From: Lentzea nigeriaca
GTDB taxonomy: Bacteria > Actinomycetota > Actinomycetes > Mycobacteriales > Pseudonocardiaceae
NCBI RefSeq assembly: GCF_016907955.1
Contig: NZ_JAFBCX010000001.1
Span: 1,240,001-1,304,000, forward strand
Direction of reading: 5' to 3'
DNA: 64,000 bases
Part shown: positions 45,631 through 54,222 of the stretch, in pieces
Numbering within the stretch: the first letter of the stretch is position 1
How the letters are laid out: the number at the start of each line of letters is the position of its first letter
Position numbers and translations under genes: made by a program
Notes under the pieces: model-generated
Databases searched by the model: none
Told to the model about the DNA's origin: nothing
The model's input: only the letters and a program-made list of their open reading frames with translations

Positions 45631-46309
45631 CGGCCGCCAGCCGGTAGCCGGCCCCCCGGACAGTCTCGACGGCGTGCCGGCCGAACGGCAGGTCGATCTT
45701 GCGCCGCAGGTAGGCGACGTAGACCTCCAGCACGTTCGACTCGATCGGGATGGCCGAGTCCCACACCTCGTCCAGTGCGAACTGCTTGGACACCACCTGG
45801 CCCGGCCGTGACATGAGCAGCTCGAGCAACGCGAACTCGCGCGGTGTCAGTTCGATCGCCGTCTCGCCGCGGCGGCAATGCCGGGCCACCCGGTCCAGCG
45901 CGAGATCACCGGCGGTCAGCACGTCGGCGAGGCGCAGGCCCGACCGCCGCAGCAGCGCGTGCAGACGAGCCAGCAACACCCGGTACGAGAACGGTTTGGT
46001 GAGGAAGTCGTCCGCGCCGATGCGCAACGCGCGCAGCTGGTCCAACTCACCGCTGCGGGCGGTCAGCACCAGTACCGGCACCCGGACTCCCGCGCGGCGC
46101 AGCTGAGCGCACAGGTCGAGACCGGGCAGACTCGGCAGCATCAGGTCGAGCACGATCGCGTCGAACGGGCGGGTGAGCCCGGCGTCCAGGCCGAGCAGGC
46201 CGTCGGCGACCGTCTCGACCTCGAAACCGTCCTGGCGCAGGCCGTCCGCGAGTGCGTCCGCGAAGGACGCCTCGTCCTCGACTACCAGCACCCGGCCCAA
46301 CGGAGTCAT
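45620..46309 (-). CDS. OmpR/PhoB-type response regulator
   Basis: Response regulator of 229 residues. The receiver domain has LVVEDEASF, the acceptor aspartate in IVLDLMLPSLPG, LVLTARSG and DDFLTKPF. The C-terminal winged helix reads ELTPREFALLELLMSRPGQVV, then SNVLEVYVAYLRRKID and VETVRGAGYRL. The ATG at 46309 overlaps a stop codon of the decayed ABC-ATPase frame as ATGA, which shows that the regulator was once coupled to that gene. The long frame reaching 46480 reads through ABC remnant and is not the real start. Confidence 0.93.
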   Translation of the reverse strand: MTPLGRVLVVEDEASFADALADGLRQDGFEVETVADGLLGLDAGLTRPFDAIVLDLMLPSLPGLDLCAQLRRAGVRVPVLVLTARSGELDQLRALRIGADDFLTKPFSYRVLLARLHALLRRSGLRLADVLTAGDLALDRVARHCRRGETAIELTPREFALLELLMSRPGQVVSKQFALDEVWDSAIPIESNVLEVYVAYLRRKIDLPFGRHAVETVRGAGYRLAADGG

Positions 46310-46560
46310 GCGATCACCTGACTGGACACCAGCCTGCCTCGTCCCAGTATCAGCACATCGGTGCGGATCCGCTCGACCTCGGGTGGCCGGCAACCTGATG
46401 GCGGGTTCATCGCACCGGTCGCGTGGCCGGTTGCCAGGAACGCCCGCGACGAAGAACTCGCCGCGGCTCGGACTGACCACAGTGGACAGGCAGGCGCAGA
46501 GTCGTGGACTTGCCCGCGCCGTCCGGCCCGGCAGCCCAGGCGACGTTGCGACACCCGGAC
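46306..46560 (-). pseudogene. Decayed ABC-transporter ATPase remnant
   Basis: Fragments of an ABC ATPase remain in the leftward direction, in three reading frames. The Walker A segment AGPDGAGKSTTLRL is at about 46500-46545. SPSRGEFFVAGVPGNRP, matching the sequence after Walker A in the intact neighbour, is at about 46424-46475. The C-terminal segment EVERIRTDVLILGRGRLVSSQVIA part is at about 46309-46381. The signature motif, Walker B and most of the middle are missing. At least one large deletion and frameshifts are needed. Its last stop overlaps the response regulator start. Confidence 0.75.
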
Positions 46561-46864
46561 GTGGATCGCGTGCTGTGCATTTCGTGGTCCGAGATCAAGC
46601 TGTGTTCGTCGCTCCCAGGCTGCCACGGCGCCCAGCGGTTGAAATTCCATGACGGGTGCGCCCTTTCCTGGTGCCCCTCCTCTCAGTGAATCGGCTGAAC
46701 CGCACATTTCGTTGCAACTCCATCCGCGTGGGTGACGGGCGGTGTGCGGGCCATCGCTGCAGGTTAAAGGTCATGTGGATCAGCCATGGGATGGTGTTCT
46801 CATTGTTCTCTCATCTCCGTCACGTCCACTTGTGGGCACTTGCTCCGAATGACGAGGAGATGCC
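46561..46864. other. Intergenic region between ABC remnant and intact ABC operon
   Basis: About 300 bp. The left part may hold N-terminal remnants of the decayed ATPase; the right part, AT-richer from about 46765 and containing repeated TTCTCAT (TGTTCTCATTGTTCTCTCATC, 46795-46815 region), probably holds the promoter of the rightward ABC-2 operon. No gene is convincing. Confidence 0.35.
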
Positions 46865-47797
46865 ATGCCAGGTGTCACTCTCGAAGCTCGTGAGTTGTCC
46901 AAATGGTTCGGTTCCCGGACAGCTGTCGACTCGGTGAGCTTCACCGCGTACGAGGGAGAGGTGATCGGTCTTCTCGGCCCCAACGGGGCGGGAAAGACCA
47001 CGACGATCCGGATGCTCTCGACGGTCCTGCCGCCTACCGGCGGGGACTTCACCGTCGCGGGAGTGCCGTCGTCCCAGCCGGCCGGTATCCGGGCGCGCAT
47101 CGGCGTGCTGCCGGAGAGCGCGGGCTACCCCATGTTCCAGACCGGATTGGAGTATCTGACGTACCACGGACGGCTCTTCGGGCTGTCTCGTGACGAGGCC
47201 AGACAGACCGCCGTGCGGCTGCTCGGCCAGGTCGGGCTGGCGGATCGCGCGCAGTCCCGGATCGCGACCTACAGCCGCGGTATGCGGCAACGTCTCGGCA
47301 TCGCGCGGGCGCTGGTGAACAACCCGTCCGTGGTGTTCCTCGACGAACCGACGCTCGGCCTGGATCCCGCCGGACAGCGGGAGATCCTCACGCTGGTGCG
47401 GATGATCGCCGAGGCGCGCGGCACGACGGTGGTGCTGTCGACGCACACGCTGCCCGAGGTCGAGCAGGTGTGTTCCTCGGTGCTGATCCTGAACGAGGGC
47501 AAGGTCGTTGTGTCCGGCAGCGTCGCGGAGGTGACGAGCACGGAGGCGGCCAGCCGTCAGTCCGGCAGGCTGCGTGTCCCGCCGGAGGAGGTGCCGCGTG
47601 CGGCCGAGGTGCTGCGAAGGCTGCCCGGAGTGTCGGTCGAGGTGTCGAAGGACGTCCTGACGGTCACGTCGGCGGACGGCATGAACAGCATGTTGTCCGC
47701 GGTGCTCGACGCCGGAATCGTCCTGCTGTCGTTCGAGGTCGACGGCGCCCGGCTGAGCGACGCCTTCCTGGCAATGACGCGAGGAGGTACGTCGTGA
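46865..47797 (+). CDS. ABC-2 exporter ATP-binding protein (NatA-like)
   Basis: ATPase of 310 residues with Walker A LLGPNGAGKTTTIRM, the signature YSRGMRQRLGIARAL, Walker B VVFLDEPTLGLDP and switch histidine LSTHTLPEVEQ. A C-terminal domain of about 80 residues follows, as in drug and sodium exporters. It would power the permease encoded next. GAGGAG precedes the ATG. Its stop overlaps the permease GTG as GTGA (47794-47797). It is clearly related to the decayed ATPase upstream on the other strand. Confidence 0.93.
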   Translation: MPGVTLEARELSKWFGSRTAVDSVSFTAYEGEVIGLLGPNGAGKTTTIRMLSTVLPPTGGDFTVAGVPSSQPAGIRARIGVLPESAGYPMFQTGLEYLTYHGRLFGLSRDEARQTAVRLLGQVGLADRAQSRIATYSRGMRQRLGIARALVNNPSVVFLDEPTLGLDPAGQREILTLVRMIAEARGTTVVLSTHTLPEVEQVCSSVLILNEGKVVVSGSVAEVTSTEAASRQSGRLRVPPEEVPRAAEVLRRLPGVSVEVSKDVLTVTSADGMNSMLSAVLDAGIVLLSFEVDGARLSDAFLAMTRGGTS

Positions 47798-48564
47798 GCG
47801 CGCGGGTCATCGCCGGCCAGGAGTGCCGCGATCTGTGGCTGAGCGGCCGCGGCCCGGTGCTGACGTTCGTCTACTCCGTGCTGCTGAGCGCCGTGACCTA
47901 CCTGGCCGCCACCAACCGGATCCTGAACTTCCTGGAACAGCGGGAATCGGTGAACCTGGTGTTGCAGATCGCCGTCGCGGTCGGGGTGTTGCTGACGCTG
48001 GTCGTCGCCGCCGACGCGATCAGCGGTGAACGCGAGCGCGGCACCCTGGAGAGCCTGCTGCTGACGCCGGTGTCCCGCGGCTCGATCGTGCTGGGCAAGC
48101 TGGTGGCCGCGATGTCGTTGTGGGGCGCGGCTTTCGTGGTCGCGTTGCCCTACCTGTGGGTGCTCGGCAAGGGTGTCGCCGTGGTGGGGAAGGCGGTGCT
48201 GCTCGCCCTGGTCGTCGGGACCGTGCTGGCGCTGTCGATGGCGGCGGTCGGTCTGCTGATCAGTGCTCGATCCTCCACCAACAAGGTGAGCCTCGCCGCG
48301 TCGCTGTTCCTGTTGCTCGCCTTGTTCGCGCCCACGCAACTGCCCGCGATGTCGAAGTCGTCCGTGGGCGACCTGCTGGTGCGGATCAACCCGGTGACGG
48401 CCGGCATTCACTACATCGGGCTGGTCCTCGTCAAGGGACACACCTGGGCCCAGGACCTGTCGTACCTGATCTCGCCGGTCGTGGCCGTGGTGGTCGCAGC
48501 CGTGGCGCTCGCCTTGGCAGGGCCGCGCATCGTACGTCTCACGGGAGGGGTTGGTTCGGGATGA
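47794..48564 (+). CDS. ABC-2 type permease
   Basis: Membrane permease of 256 residues with six predicted helices. The first is preceded by the ISG-like coupling sequence later seen as AADAISGERERGTLESLLLTPVSR, a signature of the ABC-2/NatB group. It would export a lipid, peptide or drug. The GTG at 47794 overlaps the ATPase stop, and AGGAGG lies just upstream. Its stop overlaps the next gene as ATGA (48561-48564). Confidence 0.9.
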   Translation: MSARVIAGQECRDLWLSGRGPVLTFVYSVLLSAVTYLAATNRILNFLEQRESVNLVLQIAVAVGVLLTLVVAADAISGERERGTLESLLLTPVSRGSIVLGKLVAAMSLWGAAFVVALPYLWVLGKGVAVVGKAVLLALVVGTVLALSMAAVGLLISARSSTNKVSLAASLFLLLALFAPTQLPAMSKSSVGDLLVRINPVTAGIHYIGLVLVKGHTWAQDLSYLISPVVAVVVAAVALALAGPRIVRLTGGVGSG

Positions 48565-49061
48565 GACTGCTGCTCGCCGTTCTGGTGCTCGTGCTGTTCC
48601 CCGCCACGGCGTCGGCGACCGTCGAGGTGACGATGTCGGAGTCCCGCATCGCCGGCGCCGTGGGTCAGTACCTGAACATCTCCTCGACGGTCACCAACAC
48701 CGGGTCGTCCCCGACCGGGAAGCTCATCGCGCATCTGAACGTGGCCTCGTCGAACGGCGTGTACGTCGACCTGGAGGACTGGACCGCCGCGCCGACGCAG
48801 TCGTTGCCCGCGCTGGGGCCGGGGGAGAGCACCGAGGTGTCGTGGGACGTCCAGGCCGTGAACGCCGGGGTGTTCAACGTCTACGCGGTCGTGCTGCCGG
48901 ACGGCTCCGCATCGCTGTCGGTCAGCCCGCCCATCCACCTGGAGGTGGCCGGGCGGCGCACTCTCAGCGCCGGCGGCGCCCTGCCGATCGCCCTGATCGT
49001 GCCGCTCCTGCTGGGGATCGTCGTCTACGCCGTTCGCCGCCGTCTCCGCACCACCACCTGA
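48561..49061 (+). CDS. Secreted membrane-anchored Ig-like protein
   Basis: Protein of 166 residues with an N-terminal signal (RLLLAVLVLVLFPATASA), one immunoglobulin-like domain of the NEW3/CARDB type (YLNISSTVTNTGSSPTGKL, LGPGESTEVSWDVQAVNAG) and a C-terminal membrane helix (LPIALIVPLLLGIVVYAV, then RRRLR). It is the third gene of the ABC-2 operon and is translationally coupled, so it is probably an accessory subunit or a partner of the exported molecule. No catalytic motif is seen. Confidence 0.82.
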   Translation: MRLLLAVLVLVLFPATASATVEVTMSESRIAGAVGQYLNISSTVTNTGSSPTGKLIAHLNVASSNGVYVDLEDWTAAPTQSLPALGPGESTEVSWDVQAVNAGVFNVYAVVLPDGSASLSVSPPIHLEVAGRRTLSAGGALPIALIVPLLLGIVVYAVRRRLRTTT

Positions 49062-49123
49062 TCGGCCACCCTCATGGCTGTTGAAAGCGATCATCTGGAC
49101 GACGGTGATACCTGCGGAGTTCC

Positions 49124-50458
49124 CTATGCGACCGGGAACTCGTGGGTGTAGGCGTTCCACAGCCGCACGTCGCGGCCGTCGGAGCGGCCGTCGCCGTTGA
49201 GGTCGCCCGCCGGACCGCCGTGGGGAATCGCCCTGAGGTCCTTGGCGTCGAGGGCGCCGTCACGGTTCACGTCGGGCGTGTGCAGGGTGAACAGGTCCCG
49301 GCGCACGGACAGCAGGTGGAACTTCGTGCTGCTCCCGTTGAAGCCGAAGTTGTCGTCGGCCACGAGGATCAGCGATCGGGAGCCGTCGGCGAGCCGCGGC
49401 CCCCAGGTGATGCCCTCGACGTTGTCGGGAACGATGCCGGAGCCGGTGAAGTCGTACAGCAGCTTGCGCGGCATCGCCTTCTCCCGGCCTGTCAGGGCCT
49501 GTCGGCCGCGCACGTCCGTGGCGCCGAGGGTGCTGGTCCAGTAGAGACGCACGGAGAAGCCGACGCCCGAGGCGAAGCTGCGTTCGACGGTGATGTAGTC
49601 GGTTTCGTTGGCGGCCAGGATCTCCGAGACTCCCCGGTCGGCCGCGTAGGTGTTCACCGGTGGCGGCAGCGGCGCGGTGGGCGCGTCGGCGATGGGATCG
49701 ACCTGGTAGACGTGCTCGGCCTGGGGTTGGCCGCTCGCGCGATCGAGGACGAGCAGCCGGGACGGGCTCTTCGCGGTGAGCGAGGCTGCCGGGCCGTCCT
49801 GGACCAGGGCGTTCTCGGTGATGGTGACCACGCGGTCGCCGTCGGGGGAGAGGGTGAGCCCTTCGAGGGCCTGGTTGTCGCGCACCCCGGCCACGAGCGC
49901 GCCGGTGGCGGACTTCGTCGGTGCGTACGCCTGGGGTAAGGGCAGTTCGCGCAGGTAGCCGCCGGACTGCGTGGCCTCGCGGACGAACGCCGGTTGACCC
50001 GAGTTCGCAGCCCCCTCGCTGGTCCACAGCAGGCTCCCCGTGGGGGTCCACCGGATCGCCTCCGGGTCGACCGTCTTTCTGGCGAACGGCTTGCCGTTGG
50101 TGTCCGACAGCACGGTCAGGCCGTGCACCACGGGTGTGGCTGTCGCGAACCGTCCGCCGTCCAGTGGAAGGCCGAGCGAGTAGAAGCGGGCCTGGCCGTT
50201 GTCGGAGCGGTCGTCGCTGAGCGCGACATAGGTGTCCGTACCGGGGTCGTAGTCGATTCCCGACAGCCCACCGAACGGCATTCCGAACGCGCTCGTCCCG
50301 GCTGGCACCGTCAGCGTGTCCAGGAGCGTGACGTCCGCTCCGTGCCTCGGCTCCGCGGCGAGGCCGGGCAGCGGCGGCACAGCGGTCAGGGCGACAGCGA
50401 ACCCGCTGCCGATCAGTGCGGCCTTGCGACGTGACAGGGGATGGCGTGGGCGTGGCAC
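49124..50458 (-). CDS. Secreted esterase-like/phytase-like beta-propeller protein
   Basis: Exported protein of 444 residues. A signal with twin arginine-like RRKAALIGSGFAVALTAV is followed by a phytase-like beta-propeller domain: GGLSGIDYDPGTDTYVALSDDRSD, KTVDPEAIRWTPTGSLLWTSEG, NVEGITWGPRL and LILVADDNF. The last 50 residues hold two EF-hand-like loops, DVNRDGALDAKDL and DLNGDGRSDGRDV, as in type I dockerin repeats. Activity is not certain; most members of this family are uncharacterised. It converges on the ABC-2 operon and is monocistronic. Confidence 0.87.
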   Translation of the reverse strand: MPRPRHPLSRRKAALIGSGFAVALTAVPPLPGLAAEPRHGADVTLLDTLTVPAGTSAFGMPFGGLSGIDYDPGTDTYVALSDDRSDNGQARFYSLGLPLDGGRFATATPVVHGLTVLSDTNGKPFARKTVDPEAIRWTPTGSLLWTSEGAANSGQPAFVREATQSGGYLRELPLPQAYAPTKSATGALVAGVRDNQALEGLTLSPDGDRVVTITENALVQDGPAASLTAKSPSRLLVLDRASGQPQAEHVYQVDPIADAPTAPLPPPVNTYAADRGVSEILAANETDYITVERSFASGVGFSVRLYWTSTLGATDVRGRQALTGREKAMPRKLLYDFTGSGIVPDNVEGITWGPRLADGSRSLILVADDNFGFNGSSTKFHLLSVRRDLFTLHTPDVNRDGALDAKDLRAIPHGGPAGDLNGDGRSDGRDVRLWNAYTHEFPVA

Positions 50459-50563
50459 GGCGTGCTCCAGGGCGTCGTCGGGTGCTTCGGGTTTCGGGCA
50501 GCGGCCGACTTCCGCGGGCGTTCGGGCACGCGGAATCGGGGGTGGAGCTGGGGGTGAACGACG

Positions 50564-51493
50564 TCAGGCCCGGCTGGGCTCGGCGTTCGAGCGCCGTCTG
50601 CGCCGGTACGCGTAGGTGGCGAGCGCTCCCAGCGTGAGCACGTAGGGGATCGTGGACACGAGCTGGGGCGGGATGTCGAGGGTGCCGACCTGCACGGCGA
50701 GGGCCTCGGCGGCTCCGAACGCGAGCGCGGCCAGGAACACGCCCCACGGGCGCAGGCCGCCGAGGAACACGGCGGCGAGCGCGATGAATCCGCGTCCCGC
50801 CGTCATGTCCCGCACGAAGAACGACACGTACCCCATGCTGAGGAAGACTCCGGCGAGTCCGGCGAGCGCACCGCTCAGTGCCAGTCCGAGGCACTGGACG
50901 CGGCGCACCGGGATGCCCACCGAGCGTGCCGCGTCCGGCGCCTCACCCACCGCGCGCAGGTGGAAGCCGAACCGGGTCCGGTACAACAGCCACGCGACGA
51001 CGGGGGCGGCGAGGAACGCCAGATAGGTGACGATGTTCTGGCCGCTGAGGATCTCCCCGAGCACGGGGATGCGCTCGACTCCCCAGAGGTGTAGCCGGGG
51101 CAGGCTTCCACTCTGGAGCCCGGACGTGCCTCCCTTGTCGCCGAGCAGGGCGAAGACCGCGTAGGCGGTGCCGCCGGAGGCCAGCAGGTTGAGGCCGATG
51201 CCGGCGATGATCACGTCCGCGCCCAGGTGCAGCCGCAGCGCGGCGAGCAGGAGGCCGAGCAGGGCCGCGACCGCGATCCCGCTGACGGCGCCCAGGGCGA
51301 CCGAGCCCTGATGACCCGCGACCAGCGCGCCCGTGCACGCGGCGGCGAGCATCTGACCCTCCAGCGCGATGTTGGAGACGCCGACGCGTTCCGCGATCAG
51401 GCCACCGAAGGCGGCCAGGAGGTACGGGGTCGCGACCCGCATGACCGCGGCCAGGAAGGCGCTGCTGAAGACGACCCCGACGACGGCGTTCAT
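50564..51493 (-). CDS. ABC permease, nucleoside-type (NupQ-like)
   Basis: Membrane permease of 309 residues with about eight to nine helices. The coupling region FHLRAVGEAPDAARSVGIPVRRVQ is typical of the branched-chain/nucleoside group, and GGLIAERVGVSNIALEGQML at the N-terminus is characteristic of the BMP-associated permeases. Its ATG overlaps the other permease gene's stop by four bases (51490-51493). It is the last gene of the importer operon. Confidence 0.92.
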   Translation of the reverse strand: MNAVVGVVFSSAFLAAVMRVATPYLLAAFGGLIAERVGVSNIALEGQMLAAACTGALVAGHQGSVALGAVSGIAVAALLGLLLAALRLHLGADVIIAGIGLNLLASGGTAYAVFALLGDKGGTSGLQSGSLPRLHLWGVERIPVLGEILSGQNIVTYLAFLAAPVVAWLLYRTRFGFHLRAVGEAPDAARSVGIPVRRVQCLGLALSGALAGLAGVFLSMGYVSFFVRDMTAGRGFIALAAVFLGGLRPWGVFLAALAFGAAEALAVQVGTLDIPPQLVSTIPYVLTLGALATYAYRRRRRSNAEPSRA

Positions 51494-52602
51494 CGCGTCA
51501 CCCGCGTGCGGACGAGCCGGCGCTTGAACAGGTCTGGCAGCGCCTGCGCGGTGACCAGCAGGACGATGACCGCCTGGATGACGACCACGATCTCGGTTCC
51601 GACGTCGGTCTGCTGTTCCATGATGTCGCCGCCGACCCTCAGGTAGGAGTAGAAGAAGCCCGCGACCACCACCACGAGCGGGTTGTTCCTGGCCAGCAGC
51701 GCCACGACGATGCCCTCGAACGCCAGGCTCCCGACGAGCCCAGGCTCCAGGCGCCCGTAGCCACCGAGGACCAGGTGCGCCCCGGCGAGGCCGGCCACGG
51801 CCCCGCCGATGACGAAGCTCCACTCGATCACCCGTGGCACGGCGATACCGCCGTACTCGGCGAAGTCCTGGTTGGCGCCGACCATCCGGATCCGGTAGCC
51901 GATGGTCGTCCGGGTCATCAGCAACCACAGCGCCACGACCGTGAGCAGCATGAGCAGCAGGCCGATGTTCGCCCGGCCGAGCGGAACGCCGAACCACTCG
52001 CGCAGCGACGGCAGCGCGGCGTCGTGCTGGATGCTCGCGGAGTGCACCGCGGTGCTGCCCGGCTCCCGGAGCGTGCCGTTGACGAGGTAGTCGAAGACGC
52101 GCACGGCGATCGCGTTGAGCATCAGCGTGGCGACGATCTCGTTGGCGCCCAGCCGTGCCTTCATGACTCCGGGGACCAGTCCCGTCGCCGCGCCCGCGCC
52201 CATCGCCGCCACGACGGGGACGATCACCGCGACGACCGGCGGCATCGGTACGACGATGGCGACCACACCAGCCGCCAGCGCCCCCGCGTAGAGCTGGCTC
52301 TCCGCGCCCAGGCTGATCTGCCGGGCCCGGAACGGGATCGCGACCGACAGCCCGAGAAGGGTGAGCGTCGTGGCGTCCTCCAGCCAGCGACCGACCCTGG
52401 TGGAACGCTCCAGCGGGCCGGTCAGCATCGCGCTGTACGCCTCGACCGGGTTGTGGCCGGTGGCCAGGATGACCACGAAACCGACCAGCAGCGCGATCAT
52501 GATCGTCGCCACGGCCATCCCGACGTCGATGGCGAGGCCACGCCGCCTGGTCGCCCGGTACTCGCGACGGTCCTCGGTCTCGACCAGCGTGCCGACGCTC
52601 AT
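51490..52602 (-). CDS. ABC permease, nucleoside-type (NupP-like)
   Basis: Second permease of the importer, 370 residues. It has a longer N-terminal cytoplasmic tail (about 25 residues), then a helix (DVGMAVATIMIALLVGFVVILAT). AIPFRARQISLGAESQLYAGALAAG and GYRIRMVGANQDFAEYGGIAVPR are family regions, the latter contacting the ATPase. It forms a heterodimer with the permease downstream. Its ATG overlaps the ATPase stop as ATGA (52599-52602). Confidence 0.92.
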   Translation of the reverse strand: MSVGTLVETEDRREYRATRRRGLAIDVGMAVATIMIALLVGFVVILATGHNPVEAYSAMLTGPLERSTRVGRWLEDATTLTLLGLSVAIPFRARQISLGAESQLYAGALAAGVVAIVVPMPPVVAVIVPVVAAMGAGAATGLVPGVMKARLGANEIVATLMLNAIAVRVFDYLVNGTLREPGSTAVHSASIQHDAALPSLREWFGVPLGRANIGLLLMLLTVVALWLLMTRTTIGYRIRMVGANQDFAEYGGIAVPRVIEWSFVIGGAVAGLAGAHLVLGGYGRLEPGLVGSLAFEGIVVALLARNNPLVVVVAGFFYSYLRVGGDIMEQQTDVGTEIVVVIQAVIVLLVTAQALPDLFKRRLVRTRVTR

Positions 52603-54185
52603 GTCGTGGTCACCTCGTCCAGACCCGACCCGATGTGCCCGCGGTCGTGTCGCTCGACACCGAGCATGAACAGACCCACCTTCTTCTCGGTCAGACCACG
52701 GGTGCTGTCGAACCTGCCGACCAGCCGGCCCTCCTTGATGACCAGCAGCCGGTCGGCGAGCGTGAGCAGTTCCGACAGGTCGGCGGACACCAGGAACACG
52801 GCGGCGCCATCGTCCCGCGCGGCGATGACCCGTTCGTACATGAACCGCATCGATCCGATGTCCACACCGCGAGTGAGCTGCGAGGCGACGAGCAGCCGCG
52901 GTCGGGCCGACAGCTCCCGCGCCACGACGACCTTCTGCATGTTGCCGCCCGACAGCGCGCCGACGGGCACCGCGGTGTCGGGGGTGCGGATCGCGTAGTC
53001 GGCCACGAGCCGCTCGGCGTGGGCGCGCACGGCGGCGAGTCGCAGCCGGCCCCGGCGGGACAGCGGTGGCCGGTCGTGGCGGTCCACGACGAGGTTGTCG
53101 GCTATCGACTCGTCCAGCGCGGCGCCGTTGTGCAGCCGGTCCTCGGGCACGTAGCCGATCCCGGCTCGGCGATGGCCGGCCACGCCGGCGCCGGCCAGGT
53201 CGGTTCCGCCGACGCGCACGACACCCGCGGTCGGCCGGCGCAGACCGGCGAGGATCTCGGCGAGTTCGGTCTGCCCGTTGCCCTCCACCCCGGCCAGACC
53301 GACGATTTCCCCCGCGGCCACGTCGAAGCCGACGCCGTCGAGGGGCACGCCCGCGTCCGAGGGCCGGTAGCCGAGGTCACGCACGCGCAGCACGGCACCC
53401 GAGGGGCGCGCCTGCGCCTTGACGACCTCCAGGGTCACCTCACGACCCATCATCATCGAGGCCAGTGACCGGTCAGTGGCCTCCGCGGTGTCCACGGTCC
53501 CCACCAGGGCACCCGCGCGCATCACGCTCACCCGGTCGCTGATCTCCCGGACCTCGCGCAGCTTGTGCGAGATGAACAGAACTGTCATCCCCGTCTCGCG
53601 CAGCCGCCGCACCGATGCGAAGAGGTCCTCGGTCTCCTGCGGGGTGAGCACGGCCGTCGGCTCGTCGAGGATGAGGACGCGGGCCCCGCGGTGCAGCGCC
53701 TTGAGGATCTCCGTCCGCTGCCGCATCCCGACCGACACCTGGTCGACCCGCGCTTTCGGGTCGACCTGAAGCCCGGACTCCTCGGCGAGCCTGGCTGTCT
53801 CCTCGACGGCCGCCTTCAGATCGACCCGGCCGCGTCGCCCCGGCTCGACACCGAGGACGACGTTCTGGGCGATGGTGAAGGAGGGCACCAGCATCAGGTT
53901 CTGGTGCACCATCCCCACACCGCGGGCGATCGCGTCACCTGGCCCGTGCAGGACCGCAGTGTCGCCCCCGATCGCGATCTCGCCGGAACCGGGCTGCTCC
54001 AGTCCGTAGAACAGCTTCATCAGCGTGGACTTGCCCGCGCCGTTCTCGCCCACGACCGCCCGGATCTCCCCGGCGGACACCGCCAGGTCCACCCCACGCA
54101 CCGCCCGGACACCGTTGGCGTAGGTCTTGGTCACCGCGACGGCCGCCACGGCCGGTGTCCCGCCAGGGCTCTGTGCTGGTGTCAT
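52599..54185 (-). CDS. Twin-domain ABC ATPase, nucleoside-type (NupO-like)
   Basis: ATPase of 528 residues with two nucleotide-binding domains, as in RbsA-type proteins. The first has a complete Walker A (VGENGAGKSTLMKLF), SVGMRQRTEILKAL and VLILDEPTAVLTPQ. The second is degenerate: the Walker A position reads AGVEGNGQTELAEIL with no lysine, and Walker B reads LLVASQLTRGVDIG. Such asymmetry is normal in this family. The ATG at 54185 follows GGAGG by six bases. Confidence 0.93.
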   Translation of the reverse strand: MTPAQSPGGTPAVAAVAVTKTYANGVRAVRGVDLAVSAGEIRAVVGENGAGKSTLMKLFYGLEQPGSGEIAIGGDTAVLHGPGDAIARGVGMVHQNLMLVPSFTIAQNVVLGVEPGRRGRVDLKAAVEETARLAEESGLQVDPKARVDQVSVGMRQRTEILKALHRGARVLILDEPTAVLTPQETEDLFASVRRLRETGMTVLFISHKLREVREISDRVSVMRAGALVGTVDTAEATDRSLASMMMGREVTLEVVKAQARPSGAVLRVRDLGYRPSDAGVPLDGVGFDVAAGEIVGLAGVEGNGQTELAEILAGLRRPTAGVVRVGGTDLAGAGVAGHRRAGIGYVPEDRLHNGAALDESIADNLVVDRHDRPPLSRRGRLRLAAVRAHAERLVADYAIRTPDTAVPVGALSGGNMQKVVVARELSARPRLLVASQLTRGVDIGSMRFMYERVIAARDDGAAVFLVSADLSELLTLADRLLVIKEGRLVGRFDSTRGLTEKKVGLFMLGVERHDRGHIGSGLDEVTTT

Positions 54186-54222
54186 CACTGTCCTCCGCGC
54201 CGTGCTGGAGTCCGAGGCCTGT

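Noticed and set aside
46656..46937. Small rightward frame overlapping the start of the ABC-2 ATPase
   Set aside because: It overlaps the real ATPase start in another frame and has no motif.
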